Shown here: one piece after another, positions 1 to 7,343 of the stretch | Layout: every line of letters starts with the position of its first letter | Position numbering within the stretch: the stretch's first letter is position 1 | NCBI GenBank assembly: GCA_002719955.1 | Contig: PBFW01000073.1 | Coordinates: 1-64,000 of the forward strand | Length of the DNA stretch: 64,000 bases | Direction of reading: 5' to 3' | Source: Deltaproteobacteria bacterium | Lineage (GTDB): Bacteria > Myxococcota_A > UBA9160 > UBA4427 | Program-made: the position numbers and the translations under genes | The notes under the pieces: model-generated | Database searches by the model: none | What the model was told of the DNA's origin: nothing | The model's input: only the letters and a program-made list of their open reading frames with translations

Positions 1-305
1 GGGAGCGGATCGCGCTCGAGGACATCGGACTGGGTCCGGTCCTTGGCCGTCGCCATGATCTCCGCGGAGAGGGACTCGAAGTCGTCCGTATCGACCTCGT
101 ACGCAGCCAGGAATTTCCGACCTCCGAGATGAATACCGGGCGGAAGCGGCATCTGGCTTGCGCTGAGTTCGAAACGGCGAGCCGCGACCACGCTCGGGAG
201 CCGTAGAAATTCGGGGAGATGAGTACCGCTGTACCACTCGTTGAATTCCGACAGGCGTTCGGGTGCGCTCGGGTTGGAGAATACCAGGAGTATGCCGCGG
301 GCCAC
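1..305 (-). CDS. Dimeric alpha/beta-barrel (EthD/Dabb-like) protein, 3' end cut by window edge
   Basis: Reading begins at a GTG at 303-305, preceded in frame by TAG two codons upstream, with a GGAG about nine bases before it. The visible 101 residues begin ARGILLVFSNPSAPE and contain FNEWYSGTHLPEFLRLP. That W/Y-x-x-x-H-L-P-E pattern is typical of small EthD or stress-responsive A/B barrel proteins that often sit beside oxygenases and dehydrogenases in catabolic clusters. It is the last visible gene of the minus-strand ring-oxidation operon, 208 bases after the SDR. The C-terminus lies outside the window. Substrate is unknown; family assignment is by pattern only. Confidence 0.7.
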   Translation of the reverse strand, partial: MARGILLVFSNPSAPERLSEFNEWYSGTHLPEFLRLPSVVAARRFELSASQMPLPPGIHLGGRKFLAAYEVDTDDFESLSAEIMATAKDRTQSDVLERDPL

Positions 306-408
306 GTGCTAGGTCTCCGCTTCAGGGCTCGCGCCTCGCGGGCCGGACAATATAACGAGTAGGAGAAAATTCACTTTTACCCCTTCGGGTTCGAAGCGCC
401 TGATTCGA

Positions 409-435
409 GTCCAAACACGGATTTCGGGTTTGGAC
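409..435. repeat. Inverted repeat, 8-bp stem, in the SDR/barrel-protein gap
   Basis: GTCCAAAC (409-416) and GTTTGGAC (428-435) are perfect complements around an 11-base loop. With the neighbouring hairpin at 480-498 it could end or attenuate minus-strand transcription between the SDR and the last visible operon gene. No T-run follows, so a role is a guess. Confidence 0.4.
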
Positions 436-479
436 GAATGCGTCCGTGTCGTAATGGGTCCGAAGACATACTGGATCCG

Positions 480-498
480 GGGCTCAGGAGCTGAGCCC
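480..498 (-). terminator. GC-rich hairpin downstream of the truncated SDR (possible terminator)
   Basis: GGGCTCAG (480-487) and CTGAGCCC (491-498) form a perfect 8-bp stem with a 3-base loop, starting 16 bases past the SDR stop codon on the minus strand. There is no following U-tract, so it may be an attenuator, a processing hairpin or a non-canonical terminator. Confidence 0.35.
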
Positions 499-513
499 AG
501 CGACTGGCGATCC

Positions 514-942
514 TCAAGTCGGCGAGACCATTCCTCCATCGATCACGATCAACTGCCCCGTGACGTAACGAGCATCGTCGGAGGCGAAATAGACGGCCGT
601 ACCGGTCATGTCCTCGGGCTGAAACGCCGCGATTCCCATTGGGGTGAGACGCTCGCTCGCTTCGATCAATTCGTTGCGTCCGTCTGCATCCGTCAGCTTC
701 CGGCCCCTCTCTTCGACGATCCGCGCAGCACACTCTCGGGTCGAGCCCTCGTCGGAGATATCGACTTGAGCGAGAGACACGTCACCGAGACCGCGCAGCT
801 CCGCGACAGCATTCGCACCCCGCTCCGCGTCGATCTCAGCGATCACGACGCCGGCCCCCTCTTCGAGGAAGCGCCGGGCGTAGGCCATGCCCATCCCCTG
901 CCCTCCCCCCGTCACCACGACGATCCGATCTCGTAGGCGCAT
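514..942 (-). pseudogene. Short-chain dehydrogenase/reductase with internal in-frame deletion
   Basis: 142 residues against about 250 for the family. The N-terminus has the NAD(P)-binding Rossmann motif TGGGQGMG (residues 11-18) and continues normally to about residue 80 (AARIVEERGR). The text then jumps to a typical SDR C-terminus (PEDMTGTAVYFASDDARYVTG, ending IDGGMV). Roughly 105 residues are missing, including the NNAG strand and the Ser/Tyr-x-x-x-Lys active site. The junction is near base 700. As encoded it cannot be a normal SDR. The start has GGAG eight bases upstream and follows the Rieske beta gene by 30 bases, so it still sits in the operon. A real deletion or an assembly collapse are both possible. 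Confidence 0.75.
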
Positions 943-972
943 TCCGCTATCTCCACCCTGTTTCTGTTGCGC

Positions 973-1512
973 TCAGAGGAGGAAAGACAGGTTCTGGACG
1001 CCCAGAAGCGTCTGATCGCAATAAATGTGGCGCTTGAGGAGTTTCAAGCCGCCATCGATCGGGCGCAGCAGGTCACGTCGCTCCGCCGAGACCAACTCGT
1101 ACTCCTTCGCGTCCAGTCGGCTCCTGAGGACCAGATAATTCGACCGCACATAACGGTCCCCGTCCTGCGCCAGCCAAACGCGCACATTCGAAACGAATCG
1201 TCGCACGCGCGAGGGTGGATCTTCCACCCAGGCCGAGGACGTCTCCAGATAGCGCTGGACTCGCGCGGCCAAGGACGGCTTCGAATCGTCGTAAAATCCA
1301 GCATCCACGAATCCGCTCCCCCCCGTGCGCGCCTGCGTCGTCCGGATCGGCATCAGATAGCAAATATCATCCGAGAGCAGATCCAGCCACTCGTCCAGCG
1401 CACCGTCATCCAATAGCTGCGTCTCGTGATGCAGAAAATCCATGACTTCGCCGTAGGGCGCGCTCGCGAAGGGTGCTGGCTCACCCCGAATCTCGAATCC
1501 CAGATCGTTCAT
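973..1512 (-). CDS. Aromatic-ring-hydroxylating dioxygenase, beta subunit
   Basis: 179 residues, the normal size for the small NTF2-fold beta subunit of Rieske ring-hydroxylating dioxygenases (Ring_hydroxyl_B). Family features seen are the N-terminal FLHHETQLLDDGALDEWLDLL helix region, ICYLMPIR, and the SNVRVWLAQDGDRYVRSNYLV strand pair. It stabilises the alpha3beta3 oligomer rather than binding iron. It lies 51 bases downstream of the alpha subunit gene and 30 bases upstream of the deleted SDR. The ATG at 1510-1512 is chosen because GGAAGG lies five bases upstream; a GTG one codon earlier is also open. Confidence 0.88.
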   Translation of the reverse strand: MNDLGFEIRGEPAPFASAPYGEVMDFLHHETQLLDDGALDEWLDLLSDDICYLMPIRTTQARTGGSGFVDAGFYDDSKPSLAARVQRYLETSSAWVEDPPSRVRRFVSNVRVWLAQDGDRYVRSNYLVLRSRLDAKEYELVSAERRDLLRPIDGGLKLLKRHIYCDQTLLGVQNLSFLL

Positions 1513-1563
1513 CACACCCTTCCCACCGCGGGGCTGGCCGCGTCGCCCAGCGTCGATCGATCC

Positions 1564-2898
1564 TCAGGCGGTCATCAACTCGAAATATTTTCGATACATG
1601 TTCCATTGAACCGCATCGGACCAGGTTCCTTGATGGATCTCACCCGGCCCGGGCCACCCCTCGTCGTTGGGCTCTCGAAGGGCCGGGTAGACATGCATCC
1701 GGCGTCGGTTGACGACCCCCCCGAGAGTGCGCTGCATCCCGGTCCAATTCTCGAGATCATCGGCCTCGAAGACGCCACTGGGTCCGAACGCGAAATGTGT
1801 CGCACGAAGAACCAGGCGCTTGAATTCTTCGCTGGCCTCCCGCTCGGCGACGGCGAACGAAAGCATCTCCGTCCGGGTCGCCGAGATCGGGAAAAAGAGC
1901 CGGACCGTGTAGACAGAACTCAGCTCCTCACCCGCTGGAAAGGGACCGAATGCCACCCACGCCATGGCGGGAAAGATGGCTCCCGTCGTCGGGTAGCGAT
2001 TCGCGAGGACCCAGAGCTGTTCCTTGCTCAGATGATTCGGTAACTGGTCGACGAGATCGGCGGGCATTCCGGGCGGGGGATGCACCTTCAGATCCGCGAG
2101 AGGGCCGCCGGGTTCGGGCTCGTGATCGAGTTGCGGGTTGTGAAGCATGCTGTGCCCGTTGTGATTCGACGTCGTGCTGTGATGGCCTCGTTCTTCGGGA
2201 AAGAGCCCGATTTCGGCCAGCGATCGATGCGTCGTCCCGATATGCCCATGGTCGGAGGCAAAATTCTCGACGATCAATTTCCAGTTCGCCTCGACCACGA
2301 AACGCTGCGGCGGTGCGAGCACTTCCTGCCCACCATCACTTCGGCAAAGAAGCATCTCCATATACCAGCGGTGGTCACCGAGCATTTCGTCGAGAGGGGG
2401 TGCGGCCTCGTTCCAGGTCGAGAAAATCCATCCACCAAAAATCTCGACGCGGGCCTTTCTCAGCGCCAATCTTTCGCGCGAGAGCTTCTCGCCGTAGATC
2501 TCCGCCTCGTGGGGGGTGCCAGCCAGCTTTCCATCGAGTGTGAAGGCCCAGCCGTGGTAGGGGCAGACGAGCGAGCGAGCGTTCCCGCTATCCGCACGGC
2601 AGATCTGCATTCCGCGATGTGCACAGGAATTCAGTACGACCTGGACGCTGCGGTTCTCGCCTCGGCTGACGATCACGTGGTCGAGTCCCATTCGACGAAG
2701 AACGTAGTCGCCGGTTTCGGGAACCTCGCTCTCGTGGGCGAGCGTGATCCAGGTTTCGGCGAAGATCCTCTCCTGCTCCAGTTCGAAGACCTCTGTGTCC
2801 ACGAAGATGCGCCCCGAGAGCGATCGGGCCTCCTCGTCCCTGAGTGTGGCGAACTCGGTCCCGTCCGAGAGCACGACCCTTTGGCCAGAATTACTCAC
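1564..2898 (-). CDS. Rieske [2Fe-2S] aromatic ring-hydroxylating dioxygenase, alpha subunit
   Basis: 444-residue catalytic subunit. The Rieske cluster ligands are Cys92-x-His94 (CAHRG) and Cys112-x-x-His115 (CPYHGW). The mononuclear iron site is visible as Asp216-x-x-His219 and His224 in the stretch DHGHIGTTH. The enzyme would insert O2 into an aromatic or related hydrophobic ring and needs a ferredoxin/reductase, not seen nearby. The start is a GTG with GGGAGGGAG just upstream. It follows the LLM gene by 30 bases and precedes its beta subunit. The substrate cannot be read from the sequence. Confidence 0.93.
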   Translation of the reverse strand: MSNSGQRVVLSDGTEFATLRDEEARSLSGRIFVDTEVFELEQERIFAETWITLAHESEVPETGDYVLRRMGLDHVIVSRGENRSVQVVLNSCAHRGMQICRADSGNARSLVCPYHGWAFTLDGKLAGTPHEAEIYGEKLSRERLALRKARVEIFGGWIFSTWNEAAPPLDEMLGDHRWYMEMLLCRSDGGQEVLAPPQRFVVEANWKLIVENFASDHGHIGTTHRSLAEIGLFPEERGHHSTTSNHNGHSMLHNPQLDHEPEPGGPLADLKVHPPPGMPADLVDQLPNHLSKEQLWVLANRYPTTGAIFPAMAWVAFGPFPAGEELSSVYTVRLFFPISATRTEMLSFAVAEREASEEFKRLVLRATHFAFGPSGVFEADDLENWTGMQRTLGGVVNRRRMHVYPALREPNDEGWPGPGEIHQGTWSDAVQWNMYRKYFELMTA

Positions 2899-2928
2899 AC
2901 GGCTCCCTCCCGGAGCGGTACCGTCGAT

Positions 2929-3966
2929 TCATCGCTTCGTGAAAGCAGGAGTGACCTCCTTCATGAAGAGATCGATCGATCGCCGCGCTTGTTGCTGAGT
3001 CAGGTTCCCGAACGAAAAGCCCCCGATCAGATAGTTGGCGCCACTCTCATCGAAGAAACGCTCGACCTCCTCGCGTACAGTTTCAGGCGAACCCACGATC
3101 GCCACGTCCATTCCTCGCGCGACGTCGAGATCGGGTGTGTAGAAGGCCGGCACGGTGTTGAATTTCAGCCAGAGCTTCGTGATGTTTGCGTAGAACGCCG
3201 CGTAGGCCGGTGTGGCTTCCGCCAGCGCCTGATCGTCCGTCTCCGCGACGTAGATATGTCGAACCGCGCCGATGCGAGGGATTTCAATGTTCGGATTGAG
3301 GTCCTCGATGCTTCCTCGATGCTCCCGCCGACTCTCGCGATAGATCGTCGCGAGTTCGCCCGCAGGCGCATTCGGGCTGAAGCTGGCGACGTTCATCCCG
3401 CGACGCCCGGCCCACACCGCGTTCTCCGGAGTCGTCATGCCAAACCAGAAGGGTGGATTCGGCTTCTGAACGGATCGGAGCTCGATCGGAACGTCGGCAT
3501 ACCGGTGGAAGCGACCGTCGTAGTCGAGTCGTTCGTTTCGCAGGGCCAGTTCGAGAATCTCGAGGGTTTCATTGAAGCGCGCGCGCGATTCCGAGATCGG
3601 CACGCCGTGATAGCTGAGCTCGAAGGGCGAGATTCCACGCCCCACGCCGAGGTCGAGCCGACCATTGCTCATATGGTCGAGCATGCAGACCTCTTCGACG
3701 AGCCGGAGCGGGTTGTACATGGGCAAGCAGAAAACCAGTGCGCCCAGTCGAATCCGATGCGTCCGCGCGGCCGCGGCGGCGAGCAGCAACGCGGGGGATG
3801 GGGCCATACCGAGGGGTGTCGAGTGGTGCTCAGCGAGGAATACCCCCTCGAAGCCGCCCTGCTCCGCGGCCTCGATGATCGCAAGACGACCCTCGTACCA
3901 GGCGGCTGGATCCTGTCCCGGGCGCGTCTCCGTGTGATCAAAGAGGCCAAAATATCTTTCACTCAT
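2929..3966 (-). CDS. LLM-class flavin-dependent oxidoreductase (luciferase-like)
   Basis: 345 residues with a bacterial-luciferase-like (beta/alpha)8 fold. Recognisable landmarks are GLFDHTE near the N-terminus, FLAEHH (about residues 43-48), a LGALVFCLPMYNPLRLVEEV strand-helix and LDHMSNGRLDLGVGRG. Such enzymes use FMNH2 or F420 for monooxygenation or hydride transfer. It is the first gene of the minus-strand operon that encodes the Rieske dioxygenase and diverges from a TetR gene 165 bases away, so TetR control is likely. Cofactor and substrate are unknown. A GAGGT lies upstream of the ATG. Confidence 0.88.
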   Translation of the reverse strand: MSERYFGLFDHTETRPGQDPAAWYEGRLAIIEAAEQGGFEGVFLAEHHSTPLGMAPSPALLLAAAAARTHRIRLGALVFCLPMYNPLRLVEEVCMLDHMSNGRLDLGVGRGISPFELSYHGVPISESRARFNETLEILELALRNERLDYDGRFHRYADVPIELRSVQKPNPPFWFGMTTPENAVWAGRRGMNVASFSPNAPAGELATIYRESRREHRGSIEDLNPNIEIPRIGAVRHIYVAETDDQALAEATPAYAAFYANITKLWLKFNTVPAFYTPDLDVARGMDVAIVGSPETVREEVERFFDESGANYLIGGFSFGNLTQQQARRSIDLFMKEVTPAFTKR

Positions 3967-4074
3967 CTAAAAACGACCTCATCTGCTCGACCGGATGCGG
4001 CACCCCCTCTCACAATCGCGCGGGAGGGACCGCCATCGAGGCGCGACTTCTTGGGACCCGATGCGGGCATCCGG

Positions 4075-4104
4075 GAATTCGATACTATGGGTCTCGTATT
4101 CGAA
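4075..4104. promoter_or_regulatory. Imperfect palindrome, candidate TetR operator
   Basis: GAATTCGATAC (4075-4085) faces GTATTCGAA (4096-4104); TTCGATAC and its partner pair apart from a one-base bulge. It lies in the divergent gap between the LLM operon and the TetR gene, where an autoregulatory operator is expected, and covers a possible -10 (GATACT). Position and symmetry are seen; binding is inferred. Confidence 0.35.
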
Positions 4105-4131
4105 GTCAAGGCGAAGGATCCAAAAAAGAGG

Positions 4132-4740
4132 ATGGCCCGAAGTAACGCACAGACGTCTGCCTCGCGTCCGCCCGGCCGTGCGGGAAGGCCGCGTGATCCG
4201 GAAGCGGATCGGCTCATCATCGCTGCAACGCTCGAGATCATGGCGCAGCGGGGATACGAAGGAATTCGCGTCGCCGATGTCGCCGAACGGGCCGGGGTCG
4301 CGAAGGCCACGATGTATCGGCGCTGGGCCAGCAAGGCCGACCTTGTCGTGGCGGCGCTGCAATCCGCCCCGCCCCTCTCGCCGGTCGATACCGGGGACCT
4401 CCGACGGGATCTCCTGTCGCTGCTCGAGCAGTTTCTCGAACTCACGGAGAGCGCTCCGATCATCGGCTTGCTCGCGACGCTCGCCGCAGAACGACAGAAG
4501 AATCCAGAACTGGCACGTCGGCTCGATCCATTCGTGGCCGAACGCATGGCGCCGATCTCGCAGGCCTTTCGACGTGCAATCTCGCGAGGCGAGGTTGCGC
4601 CGGAAGCGGATCTGGATCTCGCGACGACCCTCCTGGGAGGCGCCGCCGTCATGCGCCTCTTTTTCGGAGGCGCCATGGATAACGCCGCGATCGAAGGACT
4701 GGTCGATCTGGTGCTCCACGCGCACGCTTCACCGCAATGA
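4132..4740 (+). CDS. TetR/AcrR family transcriptional regulator
   Basis: 202 residues. The N-terminal helix-turn-helix is clear at about residues 45-68 (RVADVAERAGVAKATMYRRW) after the typical GRPRDPEADRLI lead-in. The C-terminal ligand domain (LLATLAAERQKNPELARRL onward) resembles TetR_C domains. It is divergent from the LLM/Rieske operon and upstream of an acyl-CoA dehydrogenase-like gene, so it probably represses one or both in response to a pathway compound. An in-frame ATG at 4087 would add 15 residues but sits inside the palindrome at 4075-4104; the ribosome binding site does not decide between them. Confidence 0.87.
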   Translation: MARSNAQTSASRPPGRAGRPRDPEADRLIIAATLEIMAQRGYEGIRVADVAERAGVAKATMYRRWASKADLVVAALQSAPPLSPVDTGDLRRDLLSLLEQFLELTESAPIIGLLATLAAERQKNPELARRLDPFVAERMAPISQAFRRAISRGEVAPEADLDLATTLLGGAAVMRLFFGGAMDNAAIEGLVDLVLHAHASPQ

Positions 4741-4816
4741 GTCGGGCCCGATCAGATCATCGTCCGCTTTTCTCCCCCTTCACGAACCCTTCACCGATGA
4801 GGTCCGCGCGCAAACG

Positions 4817-5980
4817 ATGACGACCACAACGACCCCGAAAGATCTGATCGATCGCGCGCGCGCACTCGCGCACATCTTTGCCGAAGAGGCGGTGGCCTCG
4901 GAAAGACTGCGCCGACCGACGGATGAAGCGATCAAGGCGGCCGAGGAGACCGAGATCTTCAAGCTGATGGTCCCCCGAAGATATGGCGGTCTCGAATTCG
5001 ACGTCGACACCTTCATCGAGGTCGTCCTGGTGCTATCCGAAGGCGACGCCTCGCTCGCCTGGGTGACGGCCTTCCTGATCGAACACAACTGGATGTTCAG
5101 CCTCTTCCCGGAGAGCTTCCAGAAATCGCTCTTCGCCGACCGCAGCTATATCCTCGCCCCCGGCATGGTCTCGCCCTCGGGCATCGCGCGTCCCGTGACC
5201 GGCGGAAACGAATTGAGCGGCCGCTGGCCCTTCGCGACTGGCATCTCGCATTCGACGTGGGTGATCGCAGGTGCGATCCTGACGAATGAAGACGGTGCGC
5301 CTGACCCGCGCTTCTTTGCTCTCCCGCTCGAAGACGTCACGGTCGAGGATACGTGGCGCGTCGACGGGATGTGCGGGACGGGAAGTGCCGACATCGTGAT
5401 CGAAAACTGTTTCGTGCCGGAGGATCGCTCCGTTTCGATGATCGAGATGAATCGCGGTTGTACGCCGGGAGCGACGATTCACGACGCACCGCTCTATCGA
5501 ACCCCAATGGCCCCTCTGCTCACCGCAACGGCTGCGATGCCCTCGCTCGGGCAGGCTCGGGCCCTGGTTCGGGAATACGCGAAACGCCTACCGGAACGCA
5601 ATCGCATGGGAATGGATTCGAGCATGGCCGAATCCACGACCGCGCAAATCCGCCTCGCCCGTCTATCGATTGCTGCCCAGCAGACGGAACTCTTGTTCCG
5701 GGATACGATGCGCGAGGTATGCGCCCTGCGCGAACGCTCGCAACCCAAGGATCGCACGCGCCTACAGGCCCAGATCGCGACCGTCGTTCACCAGAGCAGG
5801 GAGATCGTTTCGGATGTCTGCGCCGCGAGTGGCGCCGGTGCACACCAACTCTCGGACAGGTTCCAGAGAGCGCGTCGCGATGCCGAGGTCATGGCCTGTC
5901 ACATGGCCTTCGACATCGATACCAACCTCGAGAACGCGGGCAAGGCGATGCTCGGTCTCGAACTCTCGCCGATGCTCTAA
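4817..5980 (+). CDS. Acyl-CoA dehydrogenase-fold flavoprotein, possibly a HsaA/DszC-like monooxygenase
   Basis: 387 residues with acyl-CoA dehydrogenase-type N-terminal helices (FKLMVPRRYGGLE at about 50), a middle beta domain (GRWPFATGISHSTWVIAGAI) and a C-terminal helical domain ending in DTNLENAGKAMLGLE. The sequence SGRWPFATG...W, and the absence of an obvious catalytic Glu of true dehydrogenases, fit the group-D flavin monooxygenases of this fold (HsaA, DszC, p-hydroxyphenylacetate hydroxylase), which need a separate flavin reductase. It lies 76 bases after the TetR gene and may be co-transcribed. Dehydrogenase versus hydroxylase is not settled. Confidence 0.82.
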   Translation: MTTTTTPKDLIDRARALAHIFAEEAVASERLRRPTDEAIKAAEETEIFKLMVPRRYGGLEFDVDTFIEVVLVLSEGDASLAWVTAFLIEHNWMFSLFPESFQKSLFADRSYILAPGMVSPSGIARPVTGGNELSGRWPFATGISHSTWVIAGAILTNEDGAPDPRFFALPLEDVTVEDTWRVDGMCGTGSADIVIENCFVPEDRSVSMIEMNRGCTPGATIHDAPLYRTPMAPLLTATAAMPSLGQARALVREYAKRLPERNRMGMDSSMAESTTAQIRLARLSIAAQQTELLFRDTMREVCALRERSQPKDRTRLQAQIATVVHQSREIVSDVCAASGAGAHQLSDRFQRARRDAEVMACHMAFDIDTNLENAGKAMLGLELSPML

Positions 5981-6076
5981 GTCCTTTCGGAGATCGCGCC
6001 CTCTTCCAGGCCACCGCGTCTCGTGGATCGATTCAGATTGGATGACTGCGTGTTTCGAGCACGCGAGGCCGGGGCG

Positions 6077-6517
6077 CTACCACTTCGTCACGTCCTCGTG
6101 GCGAACGACGATATCCGTATGTGCCGTGAGCAGGCTGAAACGACGTTGCTCCTCTTGCGCCAACTTGTCCTGATCCGGGTAGAGCTCCTCTTTGATACCC
6201 GGAAACGCCTTCCCGAAGGCATCCGTATCGGGAATGACCAGAGTCAGCCGAAAGTCCCAGCGGGACTCCTCGCTCGCATGGTTCACCGGAAAGGCCGCAG
6301 TCATCGACTCGATCAGTCCCTCCTCCTTCAAACGGGCGAGGATCGGATAATGATTCTTCTTGAAGAGCTCCATGAATTCGTCGAATCGGCCCCACTCGAT
6401 CCGATAATAGGCCTCCGTGATGAAGGGCGGTTTGTCGCCAGCAATGGAGGGAGGCGCCCCAAGCGCGAGAGTGATCAAGGCGCAAGTGGTGACCCACATG
6501 ATTCGGACGGTCTGCAC
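6077..6517 (-). CDS. Secreted small protein with dimeric alpha/beta-barrel-like fold
   Basis: 146 residues starting at GTG (6515-6517), chosen because GGAG lies seven bases upstream. This gives an N-terminal signal peptide (VRIMWVTTCALITLALG, cleavage near APPSIAG-DK). The mature part begins PPFITEAYYRIEWGRFDEFMELF and has NHYPILARLKEEGLI, resembling exported ferredoxin-like/Dabb proteins of about 120 residues that accompany catabolic genes. It is convergent with the acyl-CoA dehydrogenase-like gene. Function is unknown. Confidence 0.65.
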   Translation of the reverse strand: MQTVRIMWVTTCALITLALGAPPSIAGDKPPFITEAYYRIEWGRFDEFMELFKKNHYPILARLKEEGLIESMTAAFPVNHASEESRWDFRLTLVIPDTDAFGKAFPGIKEELYPDQDKLAQEEQRRFSLLTAHTDIVVRHEDVTKW

Positions 6518-6737
6518 AGGACTTCTCCTCGGGGCCTCGGCGGCCCCTTCCATTCGCCAGCAACGGATTCGATCCCACGAGCATGGGGCCAGCGCCCACG
6601 GATTTCAATGACTCGTCACGTTTTTGCCAGCGCGCGGCTCACGGCCTCATGGCCTTTCGCGGTGGGGCGCACCTCGACAGACCGCCACCTCTGTAATGCC
6701 GCAGTTTCCGTCGGGGGGCGGGTGGCCCCGCCCTCGA

Positions 6738-7199
6738 TCACATCATGGAAAGGCCAACCGGCCACAGCCCCATCGTGGGCCAGCGGGGAAGATCGGTCTG
6801 TTGGCTGGTCGCGATGCCGGTCCGGCACCAAGTTGCGAAATGCTCGCAGTTATTGAGGAGCGGATCGTAGAGGCCCTCTCCCAACCGACTCTCTGCTCGC
6901 GCGATGACAGCCTCGGGCGACGAATCGACTTCGCCCGCGAGATCACGCCTCCCGGTACTATCAACGAAAAAGTGAATCAGCGATCTCAGGCTCGGAGCGC
7001 TCGCTTCACGCCGAACTTCCTTCGCACGAACTCGAAGCGTCCCCCCCTGCTGAAAGGTCGCGAGATCACCCCGCTCGACGCGTCCGCGCAGGAGGTCCGG
7101 CCCCGTAAAGTGGATCACCATCCCATCCCCGCAATCGATTCCGTGATGTGAGTAGAGGCCGGCCATGCGCTCAACGAAGATATGATCGCCTCTCGCCAT
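6738..7199 (-). CDS. LRAT-domain (NlpC/P60-like) acyltransferase or hydrolase
   Basis: 153 residues. The LRAT family signatures are visible: an H-box SHHGIDCGDGMVIHF (about residues 17-31, catalytic His18 or 19) and the nucleophile motif NNCEHFATWC (Cys118, His120). LRAT/HRASLS proteins move acyl groups from phospholipids or hydrolyse them. Bacterial members are common but mostly uncharacterised. It follows the HAD-PlsC fusion by 144 bases on the same strand, so it may be a late member of the lipid operon. AAGGAG lies nine bases before the ATG. There is no signal peptide. Confidence 0.8.
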   Translation of the reverse strand: MARGDHIFVERMAGLYSHHGIDCGDGMVIHFTGPDLLRGRVERGDLATFQQGGTLRVRAKEVRREASAPSLRSLIHFFVDSTGRRDLAGEVDSSPEAVIARAESRLGEGLYDPLLNNCEHFATWCRTGIATSQQTDLPRWPTMGLWPVGLSMM

Positions 7200-7343
7200 C
7201 GGGTTGTGCTCCTTCTCTTTCGCTCAACGTGATCCCGGCTCGCCCAGGGCCCGTCCTTTCATCGCTTGCCGGGGCATGTTGCGGGAACGGCCTCGATCGA
7301 TTCTGCGGAGGCCTCCTCGCGACTTCGATTGAAGAGCGTCTCC

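Noticed and set aside
2080-4131. Very long plus-strand open frame in front of the TetR gene
   Set aside because: It is antisense to the Rieske alpha and LLM genes, whose motifs are unmistakable; only the TetR part is a real protein.
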